Part shown: positions 25,050 to 33,442 of the stretch, piece by piece
Numbering within the stretch: the stretch's first letter is position 1
How the letters are laid out: each line of letters begins with the position of its first letter
Notes under the pieces: model-generated
The model's input: the letters and a program-made list of their open reading frames with translations, nothing else
What the model was told of the DNA's origin: nothing
The model's database searches: none
Made by a program: the position numbers and the translations under genes
Assembly: GCA_005768755.1 (NCBI GenBank)
Contig: VAFL01000009.1
Location: 90,431-154,430, forward strand
Direction of reading: 5' to 3'
DNA length: 64,000 nucleotides
Source of the DNA: Paracoccus denitrificans
GTDB taxonomy: Bacteria; Pseudomonadota; Alphaproteobacteria; Rhodobacterales; Rhodobacteraceae

Positions 25050-26126
25050 TTAGCGGTAGGGGTAGCCCGCCTTTTCCATGTTCGCCGAGTAGTCCTTGAA
25101 CGCCTGCACGACGCGGCCCGCACGTTCGCTGGACCCGGCAACCTCGTCCCAGAAGCCCTGGGCGTCGGTCACGACCTGGTTCCATTCTTCGTCGGGTAGG
25201 CTGGTCAGTTCCATCTTCTCGCCCTCGACCCGAAGCCTTGCTTCGCCGCCCCAATACCAGACCTGCCGGTAATAATGGGACTGGTCGATGGTCGAACGGA
25301 ACAGTTGCTGCAGATGCGGCGGGACCTTGTCCCAGCTGGCGGTATTGGCGAAATAGCTGCCGAACCACGCGCCGGTGACCGAGTTGGTGAGCGCATAGTT
25401 ACAGACATCGGCCCAGCCGACTTCATAGGCTTCGGTGAAGCCGCACCATGCCACGCCGTCCAACTCGCCGGTCTGCATGGCGACTTCGACGTTATCCCAC
25501 GGGATGGTGACCGGGATCAGGCCATAGCGCGACAGGAAGCGCCCGGCGGTCGGCACACCAAACACGCGCAGCCCCTGCATGTCGGCAAGGCTGCGAATCG
25601 GCTTGTCGACGGTGAAGATATGCAGCGGATCCCACGCACCGGATGACAGCCAGGTGACGTTATCGACTTCGCCATATGCCTCGGCCCAGATCTCGTTCAA
25701 CCCGTAATAATTGAACAGCGCCGGCACATCGAGGCTGTAGCGCGTGGCAAACGGGAAGTAGCCGCCAAAGACCGCGATATCGACGGGCGATGCCATCGTC
25801 GCCTCGTCCGACTGCACGGCGTCGATGGTGCCGTTTTGCAATGCGCGGAACAGGTCGGCGGTCGGGACAAGCTGGTCGGCATAGTAAAGCTCGATCTCCA
25901 TCTCGCCATTGGCCGCCGCGTTGAACGCGTCGATCTGGGGCTTGATGACATGGGCGCCAAGCGGCGCGCCGGAATAGGTCTGCAAGCGCCACTTGATCGG
26001 TGCGGATTGCGCCAGCACCGCAGGCGCGGCAAGGGTCGAGGCCGCAGCCCCGATGCCCGCCGTCTGCAGGAACTTGCGGCGGCTGGACAGGATCTTTTCG
26101 GACGGGGTTAACAGTTTCTTCGTCAT
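25050..26126 (-). CDS. TRAP transporter solute-binding protein, Tat-exported
   Basis: A 358-residue periplasmic receptor of the TakP/mannitol-chloroaromatic branch. The N-terminus carries a twin-arginine signal (SSRRKFLQTAGIG, then a hydrophobic stretch ending PAVLAQ), so it is folded before export. Conserved TRAP features include MQGLRVFGVPTAGRFLSRYG, which holds the ligand-binding arginine, and NVEVAMQTGELDGVAWCG. It follows the M subunit gene in the order Q-M-P. The ligand would feed the ligase and dehydrogenases downstream, but the binding-site residues do not let me name it. Confidence 0.9.
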   Translation of the reverse strand: MTKKLLTPSEKILSSRRKFLQTAGIGAAASTLAAPAVLAQSAPIKWRLQTYSGAPLGAHVIKPQIDAFNAAANGEMEIELYYADQLVPTADLFRALQNGTIDAVQSDEATMASPVDIAVFGGYFPFATRYSLDVPALFNYYGLNEIWAEAYGEVDNVTWLSSGAWDPLHIFTVDKPIRSLADMQGLRVFGVPTAGRFLSRYGLIPVTIPWDNVEVAMQTGELDGVAWCGFTEAYEVGWADVCNYALTNSVTGAWFGSYFANTASWDKVPPHLQQLFRSTIDQSHYYRQVWYWGGEARLRVEGEKMELTSLPDEEWNQVVTDAQGFWDEVAGSSERAGRVVQAFKDYSANMEKAGYPYR

Positions 26127-26180
26127 GGTATCCTCTCTGTTGGTTGGACCCTCTTGCCGGGGTTTGGGTTTGTTATTCGC

Positions 26181-27518
26181 TCATCCTCTGACATTCATAT
26201 GTTCGGGCAGCCACAGCGCGATCTGCGGCCAGATCATCACCAGCACGATGGTGATCACCATCATCAGCGCGAAGGGCCAGATCGAGCGGTAGATGTCGAT
26301 CAGCGTGATTTCCTTGGGCGCGAGTGAGCGCATCAGGAACAGATTATACCCGAAAGGCGGCGTGATATACGCAATCTGGCAGGTGATCGTGTAGAGCACA
26401 CCGAACCAGATCAGCTGGTTGTCAAAGCCCAGATCCAGCGTTCCAACCAGCGGGATATACAAGGGTGCCACGATGACCAGCATCGCGGTATCATCCAGAA
26501 AGATGCCCATCAGGATGAAGCTGAGCTGCATCATGATCAGCACCTGCCACGGGCCAAGATCCCATGTGTTCAGGAACAGGTTTTCAATCGCGCGCACCGC
26601 GCCAAGGCCGTCGAACACCGCGCCGAAGGCAAGCGCCGCGAGGATCAGCCACAGGAACATGCAGCTTACCTGCAGCGTCTTCAGCGAGGTTTCCTTGATC
26701 AGCCGCCACGTAAATCGCCCCTTCAGCACCGCCGCCAGCGTGGCCGCCGTTGCCCCCACGGCAGAGCTTTCGACAAGCGAGGTATAGCCCATCACGAAAA
26801 GCCCGGTCATCAGGAAGAAGATCAGGAAGGGGATGATGCCCGCCCGCGCCAGCGCGAGCTTTTCGGACAGGGGCATGTTCAGCTCTGCCTCGTCCACCAC
26901 CGGGGCAAGCGAGGGGTTCATGCGGGCGCGGACAAGGATATAGATCACGAACATTGCCGCCATGATCAGGCCCGGCACCAGCCCCGCGAACCACAGTTTC
27001 GACACCGGCTGGCGCGCGATCATGCCGTACAGCACCATGACCACCGACGGCGGGATCAGGATGCCAAGCGACGATCCGCCCTGTACCACACCGGAAATAA
27101 GGATCTTGTCGTAGCCACGCCGAAGCATCTCGGGCAACGCGATGGTGGCACCAATGGCCATGCCTGCAACCGACAGGCCGTTCATGGCCGATATGATGAC
27201 CATCAGCAGGATCGTCCCCACCGCCAGCCCGCCGCGCACCCGCCCGAACCAGACATGGAGCATCTTGTAGAGGTCTTCCGCGATGCCCGATTCCGACAGC
27301 ACATAGCCCATATAGATGAACATCGGCAGCGTCAGCATCGCGTACCAGTTGAACAGCTTGAACACCTGGTTGAACGGCAGCTCGATCGCGCCCTGACCGT
27401 AAAGCAGCAGCGCCGCACCCGAGGCGACGAACCCGATCGCCGCAAAGACCCGCTGGCCGCTGACCAGCAGCAGCACCATGGATGCGAACATCAGCAGGGC
27501 GATTGTCTCATAACTCAT
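26181..27518 (-). CDS. TRAP transporter large permease subunit (DctM type)
   Basis: A 445-residue, multi-helix inner-membrane subunit. Motifs: GLSVAGMAIGATIALPEML in the first repeat, SSLGILIPPSVVMVLYGM, and GIFLDDTAMLVIVAPLYIPLV with AYITPPFGYNLFLMRSLAP in the second. It begins four bases inside the small-subunit gene (overlap 27515-27518). This version belongs to the same subgroup as its Tat-type binding protein and is distinct from the pyrimidine-associated TRAP system at 16819-18102. Confidence 0.92.
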   Translation of the reverse strand: MSYETIALLMFASMVLLLVSGQRVFAAIGFVASGAALLLYGQGAIELPFNQVFKLFNWYAMLTLPMFIYMGYVLSESGIAEDLYKMLHVWFGRVRGGLAVGTILLMVIISAMNGLSVAGMAIGATIALPEMLRRGYDKILISGVVQGGSSLGILIPPSVVMVLYGMIARQPVSKLWFAGLVPGLIMAAMFVIYILVRARMNPSLAPVVDEAELNMPLSEKLALARAGIIPFLIFFLMTGLFVMGYTSLVESSAVGATAATLAAVLKGRFTWRLIKETSLKTLQVSCMFLWLILAALAFGAVFDGLGAVRAIENLFLNTWDLGPWQVLIMMQLSFILMGIFLDDTAMLVIVAPLYIPLVGTLDLGFDNQLIWFGVLYTITCQIAYITPPFGYNLFLMRSLAPKEITLIDIYRSIWPFALMMVITIVLVMIWPQIALWLPEHMNVRG

Positions 27519-28027
27519 TCAATCGGCCTCCCGCGCAGCGTGGCAATATGTTTGAACACCAGCGAGAACGCCTGCAGCAGCATCAGCACAAGGCAGACCA
27601 CCATCAGCGACTTGATCGGAATGACCGAGGGGTTCCACATCGAGAACCGCTTTTCATTCGTGGCGATGGCGTATTGAAGGCTGCTGATCGACCCGGCCAA
27701 CATCACGCACAGATAGAAGATAAGGCACCAGATCGTCACCAGATCCAGCCTGGCCTTGCCGCGCTCGGACAGGCTCGCATACAGCAGGTCCATCCGGACA
27801 TGATCGTCATTTTTCAGCGTGAATGGCCCGCCAAGGAAGTAATAGGCGGCAAGCGTGAACTGCGTCAGTTCGATCGCCCAGTGAACCGGGACATTCAGGA
27901 CATTGCGCGTGACGGCATCCATCAACAGCGTCGCCACCATGACGAAGATCAGCGACGCGGCCAGCCAGCCAGCCCAATCACTGATGCGGTCGATGATGCG
28001 GACATAACCGCGGATCAGCTTCGGCAT
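27515..28027 (-). CDS. TRAP transporter small permease subunit (DctQ type)
   Basis: A 170-residue subunit with four predicted helices. The family pattern DAVTRNVLNVPVHWAIELTQF appears near residues 35-60. I start it at the ATG at 28027 (MPKLIRGYVRI); a longer reading to 28144 would overlap the DeoR-type regulator gene and is unlike the family. It begins 52 bases after the regulator stop with no visible terminator between, so the regulator and transporter may share a transcript. Confidence 0.87.
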   Translation of the reverse strand: MPKLIRGYVRIIDRISDWAGWLAASLIFVMVATLLMDAVTRNVLNVPVHWAIELTQFTLAAYYFLGGPFTLKNDDHVRMDLLYASLSERGKARLDLVTIWCLIFYLCVMLAGSISSLQYAIATNEKRFSMWNPSVIPIKSLMVVCLVLMLLQAFSLVFKHIATLRGRPIE

Positions 28028-28079
28028 TGGCCTTCCTTTCGTCCTGTCCTGTTCGTGCCGCTTGACATGTCCGGTCCCT

Positions 28080-28838
28080 TCAGCACGAAACCCGCAGCCC
28101 ACGCGCGGTGAACTGGGCGCGCATCTGCGCAGGAATTGCATCATCGGTGATCAGCAGACCGATCTGGGCAGCAGGGCAGACCGTGAACGCGGCGCGGCGG
28201 TCCAGCTTGCTGCTGTCGGCCAGAACGATCAGGTTCTGGGCATTCGCAGCCATGGCGCGGGCGATCTGCGCCTCGTCATGGCTGGCATCCATGGCGCCGA
28301 TGCCGATGGAAAAGGCGGCCACAGTCAATACGCAATGATCAGCCTGATAGTCGCCAATCTGGCCAAGCGTCGATGGCCCGACGGTCTGTGCATTACCCGA
28401 CACATAGCGGCCGCCCAGCAGATGCACCGCGGCATCAGACCCTGCCAGGGCAAGTGCGTCGGCCAGCCGGCAGGAATTGGTGATGATCGTCAGCCCGGCG
28501 ATCCGCGCCAGTGCCGGCGCTGCCGCAAGGGTCGTCGATCCGGTGTCGATGAACAGGGTCGCGCCCGGTTCGATCTCATCGGCAAGCCGCTGACCGATAT
28601 GCAACTTCTGCGCACTTGCCTGCGCGGCACGCACATCCATGCTGGGCTCGGTCAACAGCCGTGCGTTGCGCGCCCCACCGTGGACCTTCATCACGCGGCC
28701 CGCCTCGGCCAGTCGCGCAAGATCACGGCGGATCGTTTCGGTCGAGACGTCGAAATGCGCGGCCAGATCCTCGACACTCGCCGAGCCCTCGCTTCGGATC
28801 ATGGTTTCGATCTGCAAGCGTCTTTCGCGCGGTTTCAT
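28080..28838 (-). CDS. DeoR/GlpR-family transcriptional repressor
   Basis: A 252-residue regulator with the DeoR N-terminal helix-turn-helix (residues 1-57, including VEDLAAHFDVSTETIRRDL) and the DeoRC sugar-phosphate-sensing domain (DTGSTTLAAAP near 98, TNSCRLADAL, GIGAMD, ADSSKLDRRA). It is divergent from a GlpA-like/GlpK-like operon and upstream of a TRAP operon on its own strand, so it may control both. By analogy with GlpR, glycerol-3-phosphate or a related phosphate is the likely inducer; this is inference from the neighbours. Confidence 0.88.
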   Translation of the reverse strand: MKPRERRLQIETMIRSEGSASVEDLAAHFDVSTETIRRDLARLAEAGRVMKVHGGARNARLLTEPSMDVRAAQASAQKLHIGQRLADEIEPGATLFIDTGSTTLAAAPALARIAGLTIITNSCRLADALALAGSDAAVHLLGGRYVSGNAQTVGPSTLGQIGDYQADHCVLTVAAFSIGIGAMDASHDEAQIARAMAANAQNLIVLADSSKLDRRAAFTVCPAAQIGLLITDDAIPAQMRAQFTARGLRVSC

Positions 28839-28919
28839 TGTTTTTCTGTCCCTCTGACCGAAGCCAATCCGCAGATCGCGCCCATGTCAACAAAAATCTT
28901 GCAGATACCATCCTATCAC

Positions 28920-28977
28920 TTGACCAAATCAACAATTTTTTCCAAAGGATTGCCCACTCGGTCAATTCTTGTATAGT
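28920..28977 (+). promoter_or_regulatory. Candidate promoter and inverted half-sites upstream of the glp-like operon
   Basis: TTGCCC (28950-28955) and TATAGT (28972-28977) with a 16-base spacer fit a sigma-70 promoter about 25 bases upstream of the ATG at 29002. TTGACC (28920-28925) and GGTCAA (28960-28965) are inverted half-sites, the second lying between the -35 and -10 boxes, a position suited to repression by the divergent DeoR/GlpR-type protein. Confidence 0.5.
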
Positions 28978-29001
28978 CTTTGTGCAGATCATGGGGACAG
29001 T

Positions 29002-30381
29002 ATGAACGTTTTGGCAGGTTACGATGTGGCTGTTGTCGGCGCCGGGATCGTCGGCTGCGCAATTGCCCGGCGCTTCGCCATGGATGGCGCGCGGGTGGTG
29101 CTGCTGGAAAAGGCCCATGACGTGCTGGACGGCGCGTCCAAGGGAAACAGCGCCATCCTGCATACCGGCTTCGACGCGCCAGAGGATTCGCTGGAACTGG
29201 ACTGTATCCGCGACGGCCATGCCGAATATCTGGACATCCATTCCCGCCTGAACCTGCCACTGGACCGCTGCGGCGCGCTTGTCCTTGCATGGGATGCCGA
29301 GCAGGAGGCCACACTGCCCGACCTGATGGCGCAGGCACGACGCAACGGGGTCGGGGACATCGAACCCCTGGACCGCGACGCCCTGCTGGCACTGGAACCC
29401 GCCCTTGCGCCAGATGTCCGGGCCGGGTTCCGCGTTCCGCGAGAATCGCTGATCGACCCGTGGTCAACGGCGCACGCCTATCTCTATCAGGCGCTCGCCC
29501 ATGGGGCCGAGCTGCGCTGCCGGGCGGAACTGACCGCGGCCGTGCGGGGCAGCGAAAGCTGGACCCTTACGACCACAGCCGGACCGGTTCAGGCCGGGCT
29601 GGTCATCAACGCGGCCGGGCTGTGGGGCGATCATGTCGACCGCATCCTGACGGGCGAAAGCTGGTTCCAGATCCGTCCCCGCAAGGGCCAGTTTGTTGTC
29701 TACGACAAGCCGGCGGCGGCGCTGGCGCGCCATATCCTGCTGCCGGTGCCCACGAAAATCACCAAAGGGATCGTGGTCTGCCGCACGGCCTTCGGCAATC
29801 TGCTGGTCGGCCCGACGGCGGAAGAACAGGACGATCGCGACGACGCCTCGCTTGTGCCCGCGACGCTGGAAACCCTGCGCGAGACAGGCGCGCGGATCCT
29901 GCCCGGTCTGGCCGCAGAGCAGGTAACGGCGGCCTATGCCGGATTGCGTCCCGCGACCGAGGAGAAGGGTTACCGCATCCGCGCCGATCTGGCGCAGGGG
30001 CTGGTGACGGTTGGGGGCATCCGCTCGACCGGGTTGTCGGCGGCACTTGGGATCGCCCGGTATGTCGCGAGGCTGGCGGGCCGCGACCTGAAAGAACCCC
30101 GGCACTGGCCTCAAATGCCGATGTTGGCACAGGCCGGCGCGCGCGATTGGCAAAGCGCGGGAAATGGCGGGATCATCTGTCATTGCGAGTTGGTCACCCG
30201 GCGCGAGATCCAGGCTGCTTTGGCCGCCCCCGCGCCCGCCAACTCTCTGGCCGGGCTTAAGCGCCGGACACGGGTCACGATGGGGCGCTGTCAGGGCTTT
30301 GGCTGCACCGCCGCATTGGCCCAACTGACCGAAGGGCGCTTCACCCAGCCGATGTCCTGCGGAGACACCGATGGACACTGA
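29002..30381 (+). CDS. GlpA-like FAD-dependent oxidoreductase with C-terminal BFD [2Fe-2S] domain
   Basis: A 459-residue flavoprotein of the DAO/glycerol-3-phosphate dehydrogenase group. It has the FAD motif VAVVGAGIVGCAIARR at the N-terminus, GNSAILHTGFD and a second flavin motif GIRSTGLSAALGIARYV near 340. The C-terminal 80 residues form a BFD-like domain with cysteines in IICHCELV and GRCQGFGC, expected to bind a [2Fe-2S] cluster. Likely reaction: glycerol-3-phosphate to dihydroxyacetone phosphate, passing electrons to the next gene product. Start at ATG 29002, preceded by GGGGAC. Its end overlaps the next gene by 11 bases. No GlpC anchor or classical GlpD is present, so the electron route is unusual. 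Confidence 0.82.
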   Translation: MNVLAGYDVAVVGAGIVGCAIARRFAMDGARVVLLEKAHDVLDGASKGNSAILHTGFDAPEDSLELDCIRDGHAEYLDIHSRLNLPLDRCGALVLAWDAEQEATLPDLMAQARRNGVGDIEPLDRDALLALEPALAPDVRAGFRVPRESLIDPWSTAHAYLYQALAHGAELRCRAELTAAVRGSESWTLTTTAGPVQAGLVINAAGLWGDHVDRILTGESWFQIRPRKGQFVVYDKPAAALARHILLPVPTKITKGIVVCRTAFGNLLVGPTAEEQDDRDDASLVPATLETLRETGARILPGLAAEQVTAAYAGLRPATEEKGYRIRADLAQGLVTVGGIRSTGLSAALGIARYVARLAGRDLKEPRHWPQMPMLAQAGARDWQSAGNGGIICHCELVTRREIQAALAAPAPANSLAGLKRRTRVTMGRCQGFGCTAALAQLTEGRFTQPMSCGDTDGH

Positions 30382-31585
30382 CATTGCCATCATTGGTGCC
30401 GGCCCGGCAGGCCTTGCTGCCGCAGCCGAACTGGGCAGGCTTGGTGCGGGCCGCGTCACCGTCATCGAACGCGAACCCGTGCCGGGCGGCATCCCGCGCC
30501 ATTGCGGCCATTCGCCCTTCGGGATGCGGGAATTCCACCGTATCCTAAGCGGGCAGGCCTATGCCGCGCGGCTGGCCGCAGCCGCCAGTGCAGCCGGTGC
30601 GACGATCTTGTGCGACACGACGGCCATCGCGCTGCATGATGGTCCGGCACTGGATCTGACGGGGCCGGATGGCGCGTTTAGGCTGAATGCCCGCGCCGTG
30701 CTGCTGGCCACCGGCACCCGCGAATCCAGCCGGGTGCAGCGGCTGATCGGGGGACAGAAGCCCGGTGGGATCATACCGACCGGCGCGCTGCAGGGTCTGG
30801 TTCATCTGAACCACCAGATCCCGTTTCAACGCCCCGTCGTCCTGGGAACCGAGCTGGTCAGTTTCTCGGCGCTGCTGACCTGCCGGCAGGCGGGCATCCG
30901 CCCTGTCGCCATGATTGAGCCCGGCCCCCGCATCGTCGCGCGCGCGCCGTCCGGCCTGCTGCCGCGCCTGATGGGCATCCCCCTGCGAATGAACACCAGC
31001 ATCGCCGCCATTCATGGCCGCGACCGGGTGACTGGCGTGACGCTGAGCGGCCCGGAAGGTGAAACGCATCTGGACTGCGACGGCGTGCTGCTGACAGGCG
31101 CCTTTCGATCCGAAACAGCCCTGCTGGCGGACGCCGATGCCGTGATCGACCCGCGATCCACCGGCCCGATGATCGACAGCTTCGGGCGCACGTTCACACC
31201 GGGCTATTTCGCTGCCGGCAATCTGCTGCGCCCGGTTGAAACCGCGGGCGCCTGCTGGGATGAAGGTCGCCGTGCCGCCCATGCGATCCACGCCTGGCTT
31301 CAGGACGCGCTGCCCGATCCGGGGCAGGGCCTGCCATTGTTTCTGCGCAGCGACACAATACGCTATGCCCTGCCGCAAGTGATCTTCCCTGACGGGCCGG
31401 GACGGCACCAGCAGATCCAGTTGCGCGTCACGCGCCCCGTGCGCGGTATCCTGAAGTTGCGGCAGGGGGCGGTGGTCGTCGCCAGCCGCAAGATCGACGC
31501 CCGGCCGGAACGCCGTGTCACGCTGGCCTTGCCAAAGACGCTGCTCAACGCTCCTCTGACACTGACGCTGGAGGAAACGGCATGA
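30371..31585 (+). CDS. FAD/NAD-dependent oxidoreductase (partner of the GlpA-like protein)
   Basis: A 404-residue pyridine nucleotide-disulfide-type flavoprotein. It has an FAD site (IAIIGAGPAGLAAAAELG) and the ATGTRE motif. A PGGIPRHCGH segment is also found in opine/sarcosine-oxidase-like and clostridial GlpA partner proteins. The last 85 residues, after the oxidoreductase fold, are an extra beta-rich tail (IQLRVTRPVRGILKLRQG...) that may correspond to a DUF1667-like partner fused here; I hold this loosely. It overlaps both neighbours by 4-11 bases. I infer that it takes electrons from the GlpA-like subunit to or from NAD(P). Confidence 0.75.
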   Translation: MDTDIAIIGAGPAGLAAAAELGRLGAGRVTVIEREPVPGGIPRHCGHSPFGMREFHRILSGQAYAARLAAAASAAGATILCDTTAIALHDGPALDLTGPDGAFRLNARAVLLATGTRESSRVQRLIGGQKPGGIIPTGALQGLVHLNHQIPFQRPVVLGTELVSFSALLTCRQAGIRPVAMIEPGPRIVARAPSGLLPRLMGIPLRMNTSIAAIHGRDRVTGVTLSGPEGETHLDCDGVLLTGAFRSETALLADADAVIDPRSTGPMIDSFGRTFTPGYFAAGNLLRPVETAGACWDEGRRAAHAIHAWLQDALPDPGQGLPLFLRSDTIRYALPQVIFPDGPGRHQQIQLRVTRPVRGILKLRQGAVVVASRKIDARPERRVTLALPKTLLNAPLTLTLEETA

Positions 31586-33045
31586 AGATCCTCGCCATAG
31601 ATCAGGGTACCACGTCTACGCGCGCGCTGCTGTATCAGCACGGCAGACTGACGCCCGTCATGCAGCGCGCGCATCGCCAGATCCTGCCCGCCGCTGGCCA
31701 TGTCGAACATGACTCGGCCGAGTTGCTGGCAAACCTGAATGCTGCCTTGCAGACCGATTCCGAACTGGTCGCGCTTGCCAACCAGGGGGAAAGTTGTCTG
31801 GCGTGGGACGCGCGCGATGGCCGCCCGATCAGCCCTGTCATCGTCTGGCAGGACGACCGCACCGCATCCGACACGGCCCGGCTGGCGGGGCAGGGCGCAG
31901 GAACCGAGGTGATGGCCCGTGCCGGGCTGCCGCTCGATCCGTATTTCTCTGCCTCCAAGCTTGGCTGGATCATGCAGAACTGTCCAGGCGCCGCCGACCT
32001 TGCGCGGCGGGGGCAGTTGCGGATGGGGACGACAGATGCGTTTTTTCGCGACCGTCTGACCGGGCGTTTCCAGACCGATATCGCAACCGCCTCGCGCACC
32101 TCTCTGATGAACATCGAAACGGGCGCGTGGGACCCGCTGCTGTGCGAATTGTTCGGCGTCCCGATGTCAGCCCTGCCCGAGATCACACCGACCGCCGGCG
32201 ATCTTGGACGATTGCCCAATGGCGCACGGCTGGCGGTCAGCATCGTCGATCAGCAGGCGGCACTGTTCGGGCATGGTTGCCACGATCCCGGTGCGGCCAA
32301 GGCAACCTTCGGGACCGGCGCGTTCGTTCAATGCGTGACCGACCGCCTGATCCGGCCGGATCAGGCCGGGCCACTGCCAACCGTGGCCTGGCATCTGCCC
32401 GGTCAACCGATCCGCTACGGCCTTGACGGTGCCGTCTATGCGGCGGCGGCGGCGATTGACTGGGCCAGATCGCTTGGGTTGTTCGATGATTACGCCGCGA
32501 TTTCGCGCTTCGCTGCACCCCCAGCCATCGACCGGGGCCTGATCTTTCTGCCCGCACTGGCCGGACTGGCATGTCCGCATTGGGATCGACGGGCACGGGG
32601 CGCGTGGTTCGGGTTGGCACTGGAACATGGCGCGGCGGACATGATGCAGGCATTGCTGGAAGGGATCGCCCTGCGCACCGCCGAGGCGATTGCCGCAATC
32701 GACGCGCTACAACCGCTTGGCAGCCTGTCGGTGGACGGCGGACTGACCCGCAACGATTATCTGCTGGAATTCCTTGCCGGACTGGTGCCGCACCCCGTTA
32801 ACCGCGCAACCGAGATCGAAAGCACCGCCCTTGGTCTGGCGCATATGGCGCTGGCTGCAGACGGCCACACCGTGCCGCAACTGCCAGCACCCGCACCGAT
32901 CGCTGTACCGGACAATGATCGGGACAAGGCAGCATTCCGACTTGCACGCTTCGGTCACATCCGCGCGGGGCTAAGCCGGCTTGCCCACGAAGCTGACGAC
33001 CTGTTGCCGTCTAGCCTTCATCCCGACCACGACGGGCGCGACTGA
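31582..33045 (+). CDS. glpK: Glycerol kinase-like FGGY carbohydrate kinase
   Basis: A 487-residue ATP-dependent kinase. GlpK-type signatures are AIDQGTTSTRALLY at the N-terminus, GHVEHDSAELL, TDIATASRTSLMNIETG, DQQAALFGHG, TFGTGAFVQ, GLACPHWDRRARG and LSVDGGLTRNDYL. These match glycerol kinase better than xylulose or gluconate kinases. It starts in an ATGA overlap with the oxidoreductase gene, and its 3' end overlaps the convergent K+ channel gene by 35 bases. With the GlpA-like and FAD/NAD proteins it makes a glycerol to dihydroxyacetone phosphate route under the divergent DeoR/GlpR protein. Confidence 0.82.
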   Translation: MKILAIDQGTTSTRALLYQHGRLTPVMQRAHRQILPAAGHVEHDSAELLANLNAALQTDSELVALANQGESCLAWDARDGRPISPVIVWQDDRTASDTARLAGQGAGTEVMARAGLPLDPYFSASKLGWIMQNCPGAADLARRGQLRMGTTDAFFRDRLTGRFQTDIATASRTSLMNIETGAWDPLLCELFGVPMSALPEITPTAGDLGRLPNGARLAVSIVDQQAALFGHGCHDPGAAKATFGTGAFVQCVTDRLIRPDQAGPLPTVAWHLPGQPIRYGLDGAVYAAAAAIDWARSLGLFDDYAAISRFAAPPAIDRGLIFLPALAGLACPHWDRRARGAWFGLALEHGAADMMQALLEGIALRTAEAIAAIDALQPLGSLSVDGGLTRNDYLLEFLAGLVPHPVNRATEIESTALGLAHMALAADGHTVPQLPAPAPIAVPDNDRDKAAFRLARFGHIRAGLSRLAHEADDLLPSSLHPDHDGRD

Positions 33046-33364
33046 CGATGCTGTCGCCGATGGCGGTCGCTGTCGTAACGAACACCCCAAGTCCACACAG
33101 CACATATCCGCTTGTGAACAGCTTGCCGATATCCGTCTTGGGTGCAAAATCACCATAACCCACGGTCGAGATGGTGATGACCGAGAAATAGAATGCGTCG
33201 ATCCAGCCCCACCCCTCGACGAGATGATAGAAGCCCGTGGCGATCAGGATCAGAAGTGCGGTCAGACCGGCCAGAAATTGAACCTGCTTGTTCCTGAACG
33301 CCTGACTGATCCCCCCCAGAACGTCGCGCAATCCGCCGCCTATGTCCTTGATCGGGCTGGCCAT
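33011..33364 (-). CDS. Small two-helix potassium channel (ion_trans_2 family)
   Basis: A 117-residue membrane protein with a first helix (VQFLAGLTALLILIATGFY), a pore loop with the K+ selectivity filter TVGYGD near residue 72, and a second helix (GYVLCGLGVFVTTATAI). There is no RCK/TrkA regulatory domain, so it is a minimal KcsA-like pore, probably tetrameric. I start it at the ATG at 33364, with GGAG seven bases upstream; a GTG at 33433 would add 23 residues but has no good ribosome-binding site. It follows the AI-2E-type permease gene. Its 3' end is antisense to the end of glpK. Confidence 0.85.
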   Translation of the reverse strand: MASPIKDIGGGLRDVLGGISQAFRNKQVQFLAGLTALLILIATGFYHLVEGWGWIDAFYFSVITISTVGYGDFAPKTDIGKLFTSGYVLCGLGVFVTTATAIGDSIVSRARRGRDEG

Positions 33365-33442
33365 TCCGCCACTCCATATGCTTATGCCGTTTTGATCGAT
33401 CGTTGCAGATTTCCGCGCGTCGGGCAACGCCACGACGCCGTA

